This document shows, piece after piece, positions 30,016-41,610 of a stretch of DNA of 64,000 nt. The notes beneath the pieces were generated by a model that saw only the letters and a list, made by a program, of their open reading frames with translations, searched no databases and had not been told where the DNA came from. Location: assembly GCA_963920525.1 (NCBI GenBank), contig OY986435.1, positions 301,395,908 through 301,459,907 of the forward strand, written 5' to 3'. Position 1 is the stretch's first letter, and every line of letters begins with the position of its first letter. The stretch is from Dichetophora obliterata (Eukaryota; Arthropoda; Insecta; Diptera; Sciomyzidae). The position numbers and the translations under genes are program-made.

Positions 30016-30771
30016 TTTCTGTAACGGTGCACAACCCTGTTTACCTAATTGCTTTGAAGTGTTGAAAACGGGTCAGAAGTATGAGTCTTGTAAAAGTTTT
30101 TAATACAATTTCAAACGATTTTTTATGTTTATTTGTTCTGCAAAGTTTGTCAGAATAAGATAAACAATTTTGTTTAAGAACGATGAATTATTTAATGCAA
30201 GTGTACAATTGTAGCGCGCAGTGTAATCATTAATTTTACATCAAAAATGTCATACCTTTGAAAATTCTGAAGAACCAAGAATGAAATATTTTTGACATAT
30301 GGTAGCAGTATGTATAAATACTCTGAATTTCAAAAATCAAAAATAGATGATGACATATTTTCAGAATTAATATTAAAAACTTCCACAGTTTCTATTCATT
30401 ATGGTCTTTCGGTGACCTTGAACTTTGTCTTTTGTATAATATTTGTAAAGCCTAGAACAAGTAGAAAGTAATAATATAGAAAAATTCAAGACTGAACAAA
30501 GACAGCGTTAGTTTGCGGTTTTTAAATAAAAATTCCTGTACAATTAATTCAAATTATTATAAATATTGTTTACTTTTCCACTAAAAACAATCATTGAAAA
30601 AAAATTAAAAAATTTTTTTTGTTGAATTTCCGTATGGAAACAATCATATTCATAACAGCACGATTGGCGTTTGTGATTTCGGCACGGACCAAACCAACAA
30701 CAACATAAGCAGTTACAGAAGCATTTAATGCTTGATTTTTCTCAAATAAAAATTTGCATTTTTTTTATTTA
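30016..30771. other. AT-rich stretch after the LINE
   Basis: No LINE 3' tail is seen at the boundary, so the LINE is 3'-truncated. No gene recognised. Confidence 0.45.
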
Positions 30772-31765
30772 TATTTTGCTTTTTGTGACTTTCTTGAAGA
30801 AATGATATAATTCAAAGTTAGATATTCGTTTTATTCGCCCAGTAACTGATATTTTATTATCTATTTTATTTTTGTACGATGAATATTAAAGGGTGTAAGT
30901 ATACCCCAAAGTGTAAACTAAAAACGTTACATGTGTTTGAAAAAATTTGTTAAATGAGTCTCACATAACGGCGCTGTAATACGTTAGTCTACGTCAAAAT
31001 ATAATGATTTAAACGTTTTCAGGTCCTACATAAGTCTAACCAACCCAATTATAAACAAAATCCATTTTTTTCGATGTCCGCTTCAATTCGAACGAAGAGT
31101 ACAAAGTGTAAGTTTTTAAAAAAAATGAACTTATTGTTGTTTTGTCTTGTCTCATATGAAATACTCATATAATTAATAAATGTTTATAAAAATATGCACC
31201 TATTTGTTATGTTTTCTCGAAAATATTTGAAATGGACGTATTTTGAATCGATCAATGACGGTCTTTACTCACAAAAATACGGCAACACTGCTCGCAACAC
31301 AAACGAGTCAAAAGACAAAAAAATAAGCAATGCATGGCAGCGAAGATGATTTCTTAAAAAACTTAATACCGTAATTAAATATACTTATTATTAAAAGTTC
31401 GAAAGAAAAATACCCCTTTATAAATCTGTAGCACAAATATATTTTAAAAATTTTGTCATTAAAATCGGCCCAGTACTTTTGGAGTAAAGTCGTAACTTTT
31501 TTTCACTTCAATTTTTTATAATAGTATATATAAAGATATAGATTAAAAAAGTTTGCTTTTTTCAAATAAAAGTTATATATATTGTAAATTTTTTCAAATA
31601 CATTTAAGAAGTTTAATTGACACTTGGGGGTATACCTACAGCCTTTAATATTCAGCATACAAAGAACAAATATATGCCAAAATATCAGTTAGAGTACGAA
31701 TAAAACGAATATCTAACTTTGGATTTTGTCACTTGTTTAATAAAGTCACAAAACAGCAAAATCTA
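30772..31765. mobile_element. ~1-kb foldback element
   Basis: Left arm (30772-30935): CTTTTTGTGACTTT, CAAAGTTAGATATTCGTTTT, AACTGATATTTT, GAATATTAAAGG, GTATACCCC. All appear inverted in the right arm (31603-31765). Arms are about 160 bp with indels. The loop contains the dispersed repeat D3 (31330-31540) and a CAACCCAATTATAAAC word. No coding capacity. Confidence 0.7.
31330..31540 (+). repeat. Dispersed repeat D3, 3' portion copy
   Basis: AGCAATGCATGGCAGCGAAG, GATGATTTCTTAAAAAACTT, TTATTATTAAAA, GGCCCAGTACTTTTGGAGTA and CACTTCAATTTT..ATAATAGTATA match 63315-63525 in order and orientation. Confidence 0.75.
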
Positions 31766-32460
31766 AGAGGAAAAAATTTTATATATTCGTATGATAAAAA
31801 CACAAGCTGCTTGAGTAGCTGCTTCAGTAGCTGCTTATACTGTTGTTGTTGTTCGTTTGGTTCGCAATCGTGTCGTTTGTTGTTTTGCTGCTTTTGTTGT
31901 GGTTGTTGTAATTAATAAATGTAAAATATACATATATTAATACACATTAGATGCTTTCGTTTTTGCAGTTCGTAATTGGCTTTGTTTATTTTCAGAAAGA
32001 TATATACAATAGAGAATACAGACGCGTGTAGCTACAGAGCCAGTATGTATTACTAAGAATGCGTTGTTCTTTGAAAATCCATTTATTTTTGAAATACCAT
32101 AATAAATTCGAGTTATTTCTGTTATGCATTATATTTTTTCCATATTAAAAATATATTTTGTTAACTAAAATTGTAATTTTAAATTAATTTTAAAATATAC
32201 ATATACAATGTATATGCTCTTTACTACAGGGAAAATAAATAAATAAAATTTTTCCATTAATTAAACAAAACTTTGAATTACATTTAGTTTTAACCAACAT
32301 AAAAAATGAACAAAAATCACAAATTCATCACTAAAAATATCAAACGAAAACTTTTTGCAAAACAAAACAAATTTTTTCATGAATTTAATTGTGAACTTTT
32401 TAGATCAAGTATGTTTGAAGAAGGCAACAACAACAAATTTGTTTATAAAATAAATAAATC
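31766..32460. other. AT-rich stretch with a 12-bp iteration
   Basis: Near 31804-31838 AGCTGCTTGAGT / AGCTGCTTCAGT / AGCTGCTTATAC is iterated three times, followed by TTGTTG-rich sequence. No gene recognised. Confidence 0.4.
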
Positions 32461-33250
32461 TTATATATTAAGAGGCAAACATAAAATGTGGTCGTACACT
32501 TTTTCGATATTAGTTTAGAATAAGGGCAATGACACTTATATCATTCGAGAGTACTGCGCCCTATTTGTGCAGAATCATTTTAGATTTTAAATTTATGACC
32601 TCTGACCCGAAATATTAACGTTGAAAGTTTGTATTATTTTTAATAAGGAATCTCAGGGCCAGGAAGAGGTAGAATGGTGAATGAGGTATCAAATGTAAAA
32701 TCTGGCTGCACAGCTTGATTAAATTTTAGGTTGGTGACCTTCGACCTGAAATATGAGCGCAAAAAAAGCATTTATTAAATAAAAGCTAAACTGTAACAGA
32801 TGGAAGAATATAATGTAAGAGGGAATTTTAGACATTGATAAGGTACGCAAAGAGTACTTCCGACATTTTGCGCCATATCTTACGGATACCCTACACTAAG
32901 CATTTTTTTATACAACAAGAGTGAATATATATTGTGATGGTGAAATTTTTTACGAATAGTAAAGTCTGGAAAATTTCCGTTATTCTGACATACAAATTAT
33001 AGCGATATCTCGAAAACTATAGATGTTCTCAGTACAACGTATGTATGAAAAGTCGTTGGTTGAGGAATATAACGGTATACGAAAGCTTACTTTTTAATAT
33101 TTTCCACGGATAGTATGTTAAAAACAATCCGCCTAAAATGACATTAAGATTATTTAGATATCTCGAAAAATTTATATCTTCTCAGTACAACGTATTTCCT
33201 TGAAGCAATGCCATCGCCTCAGAATGAGAAAAAAACTATTGAAATTTCAA
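32461..33250 (+). repeat. Long direct repeat D4, copy 1
   Basis: Shares with 33771-34530, in order: ACACTTTTT.GATATT, TTAGAATAAG, TATATCATTCGA, ACCCGAAATATTAACGTT, GGAATCTCAGGGC, GGAAGAGGTAGAATGGTGAA, TCTGGCTGCACAG, TTTTTAGACATTGATAA-type text and GAGAAAAAAAC.ATTGAAATTTC. Offset about 1,310 bp. Non-coding by inspection; likely two copies of a TE. Confidence 0.8.
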
Positions 33251-33770
33251 GTTTTGACTTAGCAAACCAATATCTCAGCCCTTTTTTAATCGATTTTCAA
33301 CAAATTTTCTACGTCTAAAAGATCAACCAAATGACTTTGGAGAAATAAGAAAAGATTAACCGTTATCTCATCAATTCAATGTTTTATATTGTTTTAAAAA
33401 AACCTCTAAAATATTTAGGTTTTGCTCAAAAAATAAGACAATCGCTTTTTTGTTGTAATTTTTTTTTTCTTATTACATTTTATTTTTTCACACTCTTTCA
33501 TATGACATATCATTTATTTGCAAATTGTCTCATTTTGACACATAATTCAATAAACAGTTTCTATCATCGAAAATCATGAGCTACCACCCCTATGATTTTT
33601 TTTATGAAAATTCAACTTTTCAAAATGTTGTTTTTACATTTTTTACAAAGTTCTACAGCTCAAGAAATAATTTCTGTGAAAAACATTTTCAAATATTTCA
33701 AACCACTCCAAAGTTATGTATATACACAAATCTATGTATGTTTTAAGCAATTTCCTTAGCTCCATCTTTT
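33251..33770. other. AT-rich spacer between D4 copies
   Basis: No gene. Contains T-rich text only. Confidence 0.4.
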
Positions 33771-34530
33771 TTATATATTAATACGTAAACATCAAATGTT
33801 GTCTTACACTTTTTGATATTTATTTTAGAATAAGAGCAGTGAAACGTATATCATTCGAAAGGTACTGCACCAAAGATATGCCGAATCATGTTAGATTTTT
33901 AATTGATGATCTCTGACCCGAAATATTAACGTTTAGGGTTAGTAGGGAATCTCAGGGCTAGGAAGAGGTAGAATGGTGAATGAGGTATCAGATGAAAGGT
34001 CTGGCTGCACAGTATACTTGCATTTTAGATTGCTCACCTTCGACCTGAAATCTGAGCGTAAAAAGATAATTTATTAAATAAAAGCTAAGCTGTAAGAGAT
34101 GGAAACATGATGTAAGAGAGATTTTTAGACATTGATAAAATGTACATATAGCATTTCTGCTATCTCTTACGGATACATTACAATGACCATTTTTGTATGT
34201 AACATGTGTAAATATATATCGTGATTGTGAAATTTCTTACAAATAGTAAATTTTGAAAAACTCTCTTTATTTTGACATCAAAGTTATGGCGATATCTTGA
34301 AAACAATAGCTTTTCTCATTAACACGTATTATAATATGAAAAGCCCTGGTTGTGAAAAATAACGGTGTACGAAAGTTTTTATGTGCAATATTTTACAGAT
34401 ATTTTTAAAAAATTTCGAATTTTGTATATCAAAATTATTGCAATAATTTGAAACTTAAGATTTTCTTAGTACAGCACATTTCTTAAAGCAAGGTCATGCC
34501 TCAGAACTAGAAAAAAACGATTGAAATTTC
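33771..34530 (+). repeat. Long direct repeat D4, copy 2
   Basis: Co-linear with 32461-33250 with frequent substitutions and small indels, so the duplication is old. A third, more degraded similarity is at 40840-41015. Confidence 0.8.
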
Positions 34531-34929
34531 AGAAGGTTGGTCGAATTTCGGCCACAGGCGATACTAGTAGTTTTGAAAAATATAAACGAAACTATCGAAA
34601 CTGTGTCTCTTTATAATTTTAGTTCATGTATTAAGCCAAGGTAAATCATAGAATTATATGTATATTGATTTTATCGAATTTTTTTACACTTATTTGTCCA
34701 ACCTTTTTTATATTTTATGATAATGCTTTGACACTTTAACAGCAAATAAGCTAAGGTGTTTCAACCATATCAGTAGCATAGTTTCGATGTTTCTAATTAG
34801 TTACTTGGTTGTTAAACTATAATATATATCGATAATTTATTGCTCACATAAAATTCGATGGATCAACTACTTAAACTTAGATGATTTTTCGAAGAACTTA
34901 ACATGCTCAAAATTATCGAAGCCAGTGTA
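34531..34929. other. AT-rich stretch
   Basis: Words such as ATAGTTTCGATGTTTC and CGAAACTATCGAAAC (about 34588 and 34785) are weakly inverted to each other. No gene. Confidence 0.35.
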
Positions 34930-35033
34930 TAACAGCCCTATTCTGGTTGTTAGCTTAACAAGAAATAGTTAATGAGCTCTTGTTAAGCTGATTGTTATGT
35001 TATGTAAATGTTCGTATTCTTAAAAATCATTAG

Positions 35034-35847
35034 GGGTGTTCACGATTCAGTGCACTTGCCTGTGCTGTTGAGGTCTTGAGGACTTGTGCACTTTACAAAA
35101 ACAAATTGTATGTACGTCAAAAATCTGCACAAGTGCTTTTCTACTATTACCTTCAACTTGAGGAATTGAGCAGTTGTGCACTTGTGTGCATTGAAAAATG
35201 TTGACAGCTTTAGGGCTGTTCACATTTCAAACCGCTCATCAAATCGATCATCAACTGATTTGACAAATGATTTGACCAACAGAATTTGTATGGATTTGAT
35301 GGCAATTTGACGAGTGTGAACACTCATCAAATCGTTGGTCAAATCGTTTGATGAAAATCAAAATTTCTTGATTTTTCTGCTGATTTGACGAATGATTTGA
35401 CGAGTGTGAACACTCGTCAAATTGTGTAGTACGATTTTATCAGTTCTAAAAAGTTTTCAACCTGAGCACATCGCGGTAAAAGAGGGAGCGGAAGAAAATA
35501 ATAGCAAAATAATAATAAATAACTGTTGCAAATAATTTATAATAATTTATAAAATAATTTATTCTTCTTCCAATACGATTTTAATAACAAGTGGTATTAA
35601 TAATTTTCCGTCATCGCGATGTGCTTACTTCGGTGTTCAAGATAAAATGAAATTTGATGAAAAATTTGATGAGTCTGAACACTTTTGTGGTCAAACGATT
35701 TGACAAATGATTTGATGAGCGGTTTGAAATGTGAACAGCCCTTTTGAAATGGTGATGGTGGTGTGTTCACGAAAACCTAACTGCACAACTGCACAAGTCC
35801 TCAAGCCCTCAACTGCTCAGGCAAGTGCACTGAATCGTGGATACCCC
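35034..35847. mobile_element. Middle element: GGGGTGTTCACGATTC palindrome, TA flanks
   Basis: Left GGGGTGTTCACGATTCAGTG then CACTTGCCTG; right, inverted, GGGGTATCCACGATTCAGTG then CACTTGCCTGAGC. TA on both sides (35032-35033, 35848-35849). The arms repeat TTGTGCACTT / AAGTGCACAA and GTCTTGAGGACTTG text. It contains the element at 35213-35741. Confidence 0.8.
35213..35741. mobile_element. Inner element: GGGCTGTTCACATTTCAAA palindrome
   Basis: Perfect ends GGGCTGTTCACATTTCAAAC / GTTTGAAATGTGAACAGCCC continuing CGCTCATCAAATC. The interior iterates ATTTGACAAATGATTTGA and GTGTGAACACTCRTCAAAT in both orientations. Flanks are TTTA and TTTT, so no clean TSD. No coding capacity. Confidence 0.85.
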
Positions 35848-36339
35848 TATTAACAACATAAAAGCTTAAAAAGCTTTTAAAGTTCACCATGCATGGTGAA
35901 AATCGATATGCCTATTGAAAGAAGAGATGCGCTATATAAACAGATGCTTCGAGTGCAGCTTGTGACCTTGCAAGCGCTTGAAAAATTTGCTACGGCTACT
36001 GAAAGCTTTAATTATCAACACTTAAAATAAGTAAAAAATTCTTCCATCTTTCAGTTTAATGTATTTAAACTTAATATTATATTATAATTTGTATTTTTTT
36101 ATTATTTTCACAACAATTTTCTATCTAAGCACATACATTTCGTTCGTTGTTAAGACTCTTTCTATTATTAATTGTATTTTGTAATTTGTTATTAAAATTG
36201 TAAGGAAAAGAGCTTTTAAATTTGCAGCAGAATACGAAACCTTAACAAATTGTTAATATTAACTATTTTGTTAATGTGGTGAGCTTAGTTAAGCTGCCAG
36301 AATAGGGCTGTAAGTCTGTATAAGTTTTTGGTTGATTTT

Positions 36340-36560
36340 CCAATAGTTTTTTCTCGGTGTATGAAATAACTCCCAATTTTCGGTTACTATTTCAAAAGTT
36401 TTGGGTAATGTTTCATTTTTTGTTTGGGTAATATATCATTATGAAATAAAGACCAATGAAATAAGCCCCAGTCAATTTTTATTTGGGGCTTATTTCATTT
36501 TGAAAATTTTTTGGGCTATTTCATTCGGTTTGGGGATTATTTTATTTTGTTTAGAGGTTA
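36340..36560 (+). repeat. ATGAAATAAGCCCC palindrome repeat, copy 2
   Basis: GTATGAAATAACTCCC, ATGAAATAAGCCCCAG, ATTTGGGGCTTATTTCATTT, TTTGGGCTATTTCATTC and TTTGGGGATTATTTTATT alternate in orientation. The layout parallels the GGGCGATT field but with a different word. Confidence 0.7.
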
Positions 36561-36726
36561 ATTTAATTTGTTTAATTTAGGTTATCGAAGAGTTGTTTAC
36601 AATAAAATTAAATTGAATTTTGTGGTTAATTTTAATAATTTTTGGCTTTTTGGTCTTGCTTGTTTATATAATATTAGTAAAAATAAATAACTCTAACATT
36701 ATGTTTTCCTCCGATGTTTCGCAGTA
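36561..36726. other. AT-rich spacer
   Basis: Nothing recognised. Confidence 0.35.
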
Positions 36727-37795
36727 GGGTATTCAATTTCGGAACGCTTCGGCAATACCGGGACTTCGGGATTTTAAAAACACAATCACGGGATCCCGGG
36801 ACTAGACCCGGGTTTGACAAACCTTAGAAAACGAATTTTTTGGCAGACGTAATATGAAGTTTCAAAGAAGTTATGCGTTGTTTTACAACACAAAACATTA
36901 CAAAAGATTATAAAAAACTAAAAACACAGTTTCGATTAAATGTTTGGCTAGTATTTATTGCTTTTTTTTTAATAAACAAAGATTAATCCTTTAAACAAAA
37001 AATTAATAAAATTAGATCATCCGCGGTAGCCCGGGTTCAATTTCAGCTCAGACAGAAAGTTTTTTCAATTGAATTAATTTTTCTGTTCGGTCGTCACCTT
37101 TCTGCAGACAATGGCAAACCTCAGAGCGTAAAAACTGCCATGTAAAGGTTCATGAGAACATAAGCCGTTCGGAGTCGGCTTAAAACACGTAGGTCCAGTT
37201 CTCGGTCATTTGTGTTCAAACATTTAATAACACGCACAACACAATTGATTAATAGAAGCTCGGTCAAAGTCCTTCCAAGGGCTGAAATGGCCAGTTTATT
37301 TTTTTTTTATATTGTACAGCTAATTAAAAAATATTTTTATTTTTGTATTATTAAAATCACATTTTTTGTATTTTTTAGGAAGTATAAATTTAATGTGAGC
37401 TTTTCTGACATTATTTCTTTACAAGTTTTTGTCTAAAAGCTTACATTAAATTTAGAGTCGGCATTTAAATGACTATTGATAAGGCCCAACGTGTTTTTTG
37501 TACTGATAGTTTAAGAAAGGTTTTTATTTAAAAAATTTTTAAAATCAGATAAATTTTTTCTCCTTTAATTTTTTCAAGTAAAAAATTTATAAATTCTATT
37601 GATTTTACTTTAAAAGTCGAGTCGGAGCAAATGCTTATTTTTTGCAAATGCTTGCAAAAAATTCTAAAATATTCCAATAAAAAATTCATTCGGTGGATGC
37701 ATTCCACCATTTTTCATTTTAGAACTTCTTTGCAGTGGAGGCAATCCCAGGACTGTCGGGACTAAGAAAAGTCTGATGTCCCGGGATTGGATGCC
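36727..37795. mobile_element. CCCGGG-rich TIR element, possible
   Basis: Left GGGTATTCAATTTCGG..GGGATCCCGGGAC and right, inverted, GGCATCCAATCCCGGGACAT are partly complementary. The GC-rich ends contrast with an AT-rich interior that contains a SINE body at 37030-37300. The TIR similarity is modest, and no TSD is clear. Confidence 0.4.
37030..37300 (+). mobile_element. tRNA-derived SINE, 5'-truncated copy
   Basis: CCCGGGTTCAATTTC (37030) is a B-box-like segment. The body follows: CAGACAGAAAGTTTTTTCAA, TTCGGTCGTCACCT, CTGCAGACAATGGCAAACCT, CATAAGCCGTTCGGAGTCGG, ACACGTAGGTCCAGTTCTCG, AAGGGCTGAAATGG. It is co-linear with 58208-58470. The A-box part is missing here. Confidence 0.75.
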
Positions 37796-38848
37796 TTATT
37801 TTGATGATTTCTTTTCTGCTTCCTCAGGGATTGAATCTGCGAACATATTTATTTAACTTATATACATAAATTAGTAAGCCCGTGTGGCGTTAAAACGCCA
37901 AAATCAAACATTCCTAGATTTTATTTTAAGCTATTGAATAGATTTTCAACTGATCAAAATTGAAATGAAATTAATTTTGCCGTTTTTGCAATATACGCGG
38001 TATTGCACACGCAACGACGATATAATGTTAGCATATTTAACTTCATACCCAAATAATGCTTGAACAAAAATATTTCATTACCAGTTTCCAATTTCTTATT
38101 AAATTTTGGTGTAAATTTTTTAAAATTAAATAATTTTCCGTTCAAAAGGCTTAGAAATCTTTTTTAAATTGCAAGAAATCATTCTAGCATCACTTTGATA
38201 TTGAATATTGAATAAAAGATATTGATATTTTATATTGAATATATTGAATAAAAGATTATTCGTCAGTATAACAGTTTCATAGCTATTAGCCGATAGGTGG
38301 CGCTAAATACCTCACATATTTTTGGGCATATGCTGAAATTAAGAAGAGAAAAAACAACATAACAACAACAATTATATGCAAATTTTAACTCGCTATAACT
38401 TAAAAAATATAAATTTTTAAGAAATAAAAAGTCCAGTTTGCACATCTACAGGTCTAAACCTACCAAACCATACTAAATTTATTAAGATTGGACTTTACTT
38501 AAAAAGCCTTACGCCGGACAAAATTTTCGTTTGCGTAATATATGTAAGATTGATAAATTACACTACAAACTAACACAATTTTTTTAATAAAAGAGATTAA
38601 CTTTACATTTTTAGAGCACAATTAACAAATAATAATTAATGTTTTAAAAATAACTAACAAAAACATTGAGCTAACATATGACACTGAACAATTTAAATTG
38701 TTTAAACTATGATATTAAGTTGTGTGTATAATATTAGTGTGTAGACAGATTTTGTTGCATCTTTGTCTTCTTTTTCACATTTGTCAATTTTTGTAAATGT
38801 TGATCATTGTTGACATTATTTTTAGAGTTAGAGTTATTTGGAATGTTC
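37796..38848. other. AT-rich stretch
   Basis: Contains ATTGAATATTGAATAAAAGATATTG iterations (38200-38255) and AACAACATAACAACAACA (38352). No gene recognised. Confidence 0.4.
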
Positions 38849-38854
38849 ATGAGT

Positions 38855-39540
38855 AGGGCTAGGAATCTCTTGCATTAAGAAATTTAAAATATGCGCATAT
38901 AACATGCACTTAAAAATCTTAAATATGCGATAAAAACAGGTACAATATGCAATAAAAAATATTTTTCTAATTAATTATCTGCACAAAAATAAGTATTGCG
39001 TGTAGGACAATTGAAGGGCTTATTGCAAGAATATGATAAGATACATAAAAAATATTTTAAAATAATCGACTCTAAAGTTTTGAAAAAATGTTTTTTTGTA
39101 TGAAGAAATGGAATTAAACACGGAAACTTTTACAAATAGGTTAGAAAATGAATAAGAAATAGCCAAAATCTCTTCAGTGGTTGTTGGCAATGCATTGAGT
39201 AATGATTCAGCCTAAAAAATTGATTTCTTAGATCATGTGTCTTTTCCCGTTATTTCATTAAGCCCTTCAAATAATTTTAAAATACATATAAAACTAATTT
39301 ATAATATATAAATGTAAGTGACCTTTCCCAAAAGATGTCGCACTAAATTTAAATGGTTGCAAGTCAAAAAAGCAAAAATATGCAAAATCAACATGCATTT
39401 ATTGTAAAATATACAAGAACATGCACTTACGATTGAATGCAATTTTAAAGAAAACTTCATGATTCGTAAAGATAACTTAGCCATTTCCATTTTAAGATGG
39501 CCAGTTACAAAAAATGCATTTTTATAAGATTTCTAGCCCT
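38855..39540. mobile_element. 686-bp TIR element with 6-bp TSD ATGAGT
   Basis: ATGAGT flanks both sides (38849-38854, 39541-39546). Ends AGGGCTAGGAATCTC / inverted AGGGCTAGAAATCTT. Subterminal regions are rich in ATATGC and TGCATTT words in both orientations (AATATGCAATAAAAAA, AAATATGCAAAATC). AGGGNTG-like ends and ATATGCA subterminal repeats recall hAT elements, but hAT normally makes 8-bp duplications. Confidence 0.7.
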
Positions 39541-39546
39541 ATGAGT

Positions 39547-40839
39547 CATTTATAAGAAGTTTTCTTTGAGTTATTTTTCTTGAGTAATTTCTAAATGTTG
39601 CAGATCTGCAACACGGTGCGATATAGGGTTAAGATTGCAACAAAATTTTTCTATAATAGCTCTATATAAAAGTACAAATTATATTTAGAATAATTTTATG
39701 TTAGATTGGACAAATTTGACAAAGATTGTGCCTAAACGAACAAAGAATACATCGCAGACAATTGATTGCTAGCAAACCTTCGTAATACAGAAAACTCTTT
39801 GGTTTGTTCGTGCGGTACTGTCACAGGATTCTGAACATATATTGATCATATATCGATTTCTACGCCTGATTAAGGTTTAATGGGTGCTCAAGTTATATAT
39901 ATGTATGGACTCCATTCTAATTCCCTAAAAATAATCAAGTCAATACGAGACAGTGCCGTTTCCAAAAACTTGAACTCTTATCCGAAAACATAATCTTGAA
40001 AAACATCAGAGGTATAACCTCTCTGAACTGAACTTTCAAGATCAGTCTAACAATAAACATAACAATAAGCTACCGAAAGACAATAACTTTGCTATTCACG
40101 GCAGTTCTTAAAGACATGTACATATTGTGTATTTGATATGTTTCCGCACAAATGTCTTAACCAGAACTAGTTTTTTAATTACCTTTAACCACTCACATTG
40201 TCAAGGAAACTTGTTATTAAATTGATTATTGAATGCACATAGACGATAAACATTATTAATTTATTCAGAAACATTTCAATTACTCTAGTTCTATTGAAAT
40301 TTTAACTTGTTACGCTTGTCTTGTTGAGAGAGAAAACATCCACAGAGTTATTGATCTACTTTACAAGAACCGCAACAATGTCAAATATTTTCATGATGGT
40401 ATTTAAAAAGTTCACATCTGTCCACTCTGCACTATGGTTTCAGAAGCCAAATCAGCGTCAAAACTATCAAACACATTCCGACAAAAAAGTATGCACACGA
40501 TCTATGAGATATTCTACAGAGGAATTAAATAAAAATTTGGGCTAGTGGCAACACTGCTTCTGAGGTTAGCTGTTAAAGTTAACAGCTTCAGCTGATTACT
40601 TTCCAATTAAACACTTGATAATCTATAGTAATAAAACTCATTTTTTGTTTGTTTGTTTGTTTGGCCTTTATACAAATCTAAACGGCTCAACTGATTTTGC
40701 TCAAACTAGGTATACATATTAAGTGCATCTCAACTTAAAATGTTGCATACTTAGTTTTTGCCACGCCCCCTCTAAAATTTTTCAACTAACGATAATTTTG
40801 TTGTTAAGAAACTTTTTAGTATCGGAAATTTTTGTGTAT
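39547..40839. other. Unassigned 1.3 kb
   Basis: A (GTTT)n tract at about 40645-40662 and a GCTGTTAAAGTTAACAGC palindrome at 40568. The open frame at 40321-40545 has no recognisable domain. A TTGCCACGCCCCCTC word at 40757 resembles text in the tandem arrays at 42.7 and 58.8 kb. Confidence 0.35.
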
Positions 40840-41015
40840 TTAGTTTTGAAAAATTTCTGTTATTTTGACATCAAAAACACTCACATATCTTCAAAATTTG
40901 AGAAATTTTCAGTACAACGACTTTTTCATAAAACATTGTTGCCTAAGAATGAGAAAAAAACGACATGAAAATCAAAGTTTGGTCTTTCGATGTAAATATC
41001 TCCGCTGTCCATTAA
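40840..41015 (+). repeat. Degraded third similarity to D4
   Basis: GAAAAATTTCTGTTATTTTG, TTTCAGTACAACGACTTTTT, GCCTAAGAATGAGAAAAAAA in the order seen at 32967-33235. Partial and diverged. Confidence 0.5.
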
Positions 41016-41220
41016 TATATTTCATTCAAATTTTTTTTGTTCAAAAGTTCAATAAAAGCACTTCACAGAAATAGGTTGAACTGTACCGTTAAGTCAGTGT
41101 ATATATGTTTTATGATTATGTCAAAAAAGCTCCAAAGTATTGACTTTTACTCAAAAAATCAGGTACCGTACCGGTTATGGTTTTTATCAAAAAAGTCGGA
41201 TATTAACAGTTATCATTAAA

Positions 41221-41610
41221 CTTTTATTTTTTCCGACAAAAATACTAGTTATTTAATGCCTTTTATTTTTTCGGGCAAAAATAACTGTTACTTTTGACTT
41301 TTATTTTTTATGTCAAAAATAACAGTTATTTTGTGCCTTTTATTTTTTCGGTCAAAAATATCAGGCAATTTGAATTTTTTTAAAGGCCACTTGAATGGCA
41401 AAAAAAGTTTTGTGCAATTTTTATCGTCTCATCAGTGCGCACATTTTGAGCTATCAAACTTTTTAGTTTTTAAAGTTTTTTATTCGGCCTTTGAAAATAT
41501 ACAAATTGCCTGATATTTTTGACCGAAAAAATAAAAGGCACAAAATAACTGTTATTTTTGACTTAAAAAATAAAAGTCAAAAGTAACAGTTATTTTTGCC
41601 CGAAAAAATA
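41221..41610. mobile_element. Foldback element built of a ~39-bp word
   Basis: Arms 41261-41372 and 41502-41610 are near-perfect inverted repeats of about 110 bp. Each arm is itself tandem copies of TTTTATTTTTTCGG.CAAAAATA followed by ACTGTTATTTTGTGCC-type text; an extra unit lies at 41221-41260. The loop is about 130 bp. No coding capacity. Confidence 0.8.

Larger units (their letters stand above)
34933..36310. mobile_element. Outer element of a second three-deep nest (CAGCCCTATTCTGG, TAA TSD)
   Basis: TAA on both sides (34930-34932, 36311-36313). Ends CAGCCCTATTCTGG / CCAGAATAGGGCTG are the same as in the 262-bp MITE at 23394, plus TTAGCTTAAC / GTTAAGCTGCC. 1,378 bp, of which 814 bp is the nested element at 35034-35847. 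PIF/Harbinger-like. Confidence 0.82.

Noticed and set aside
40321..40545. A 74-residue open frame as a gene
   Set aside because: No recognisable motif, no splice or promoter context; length is unremarkable for random sequence.
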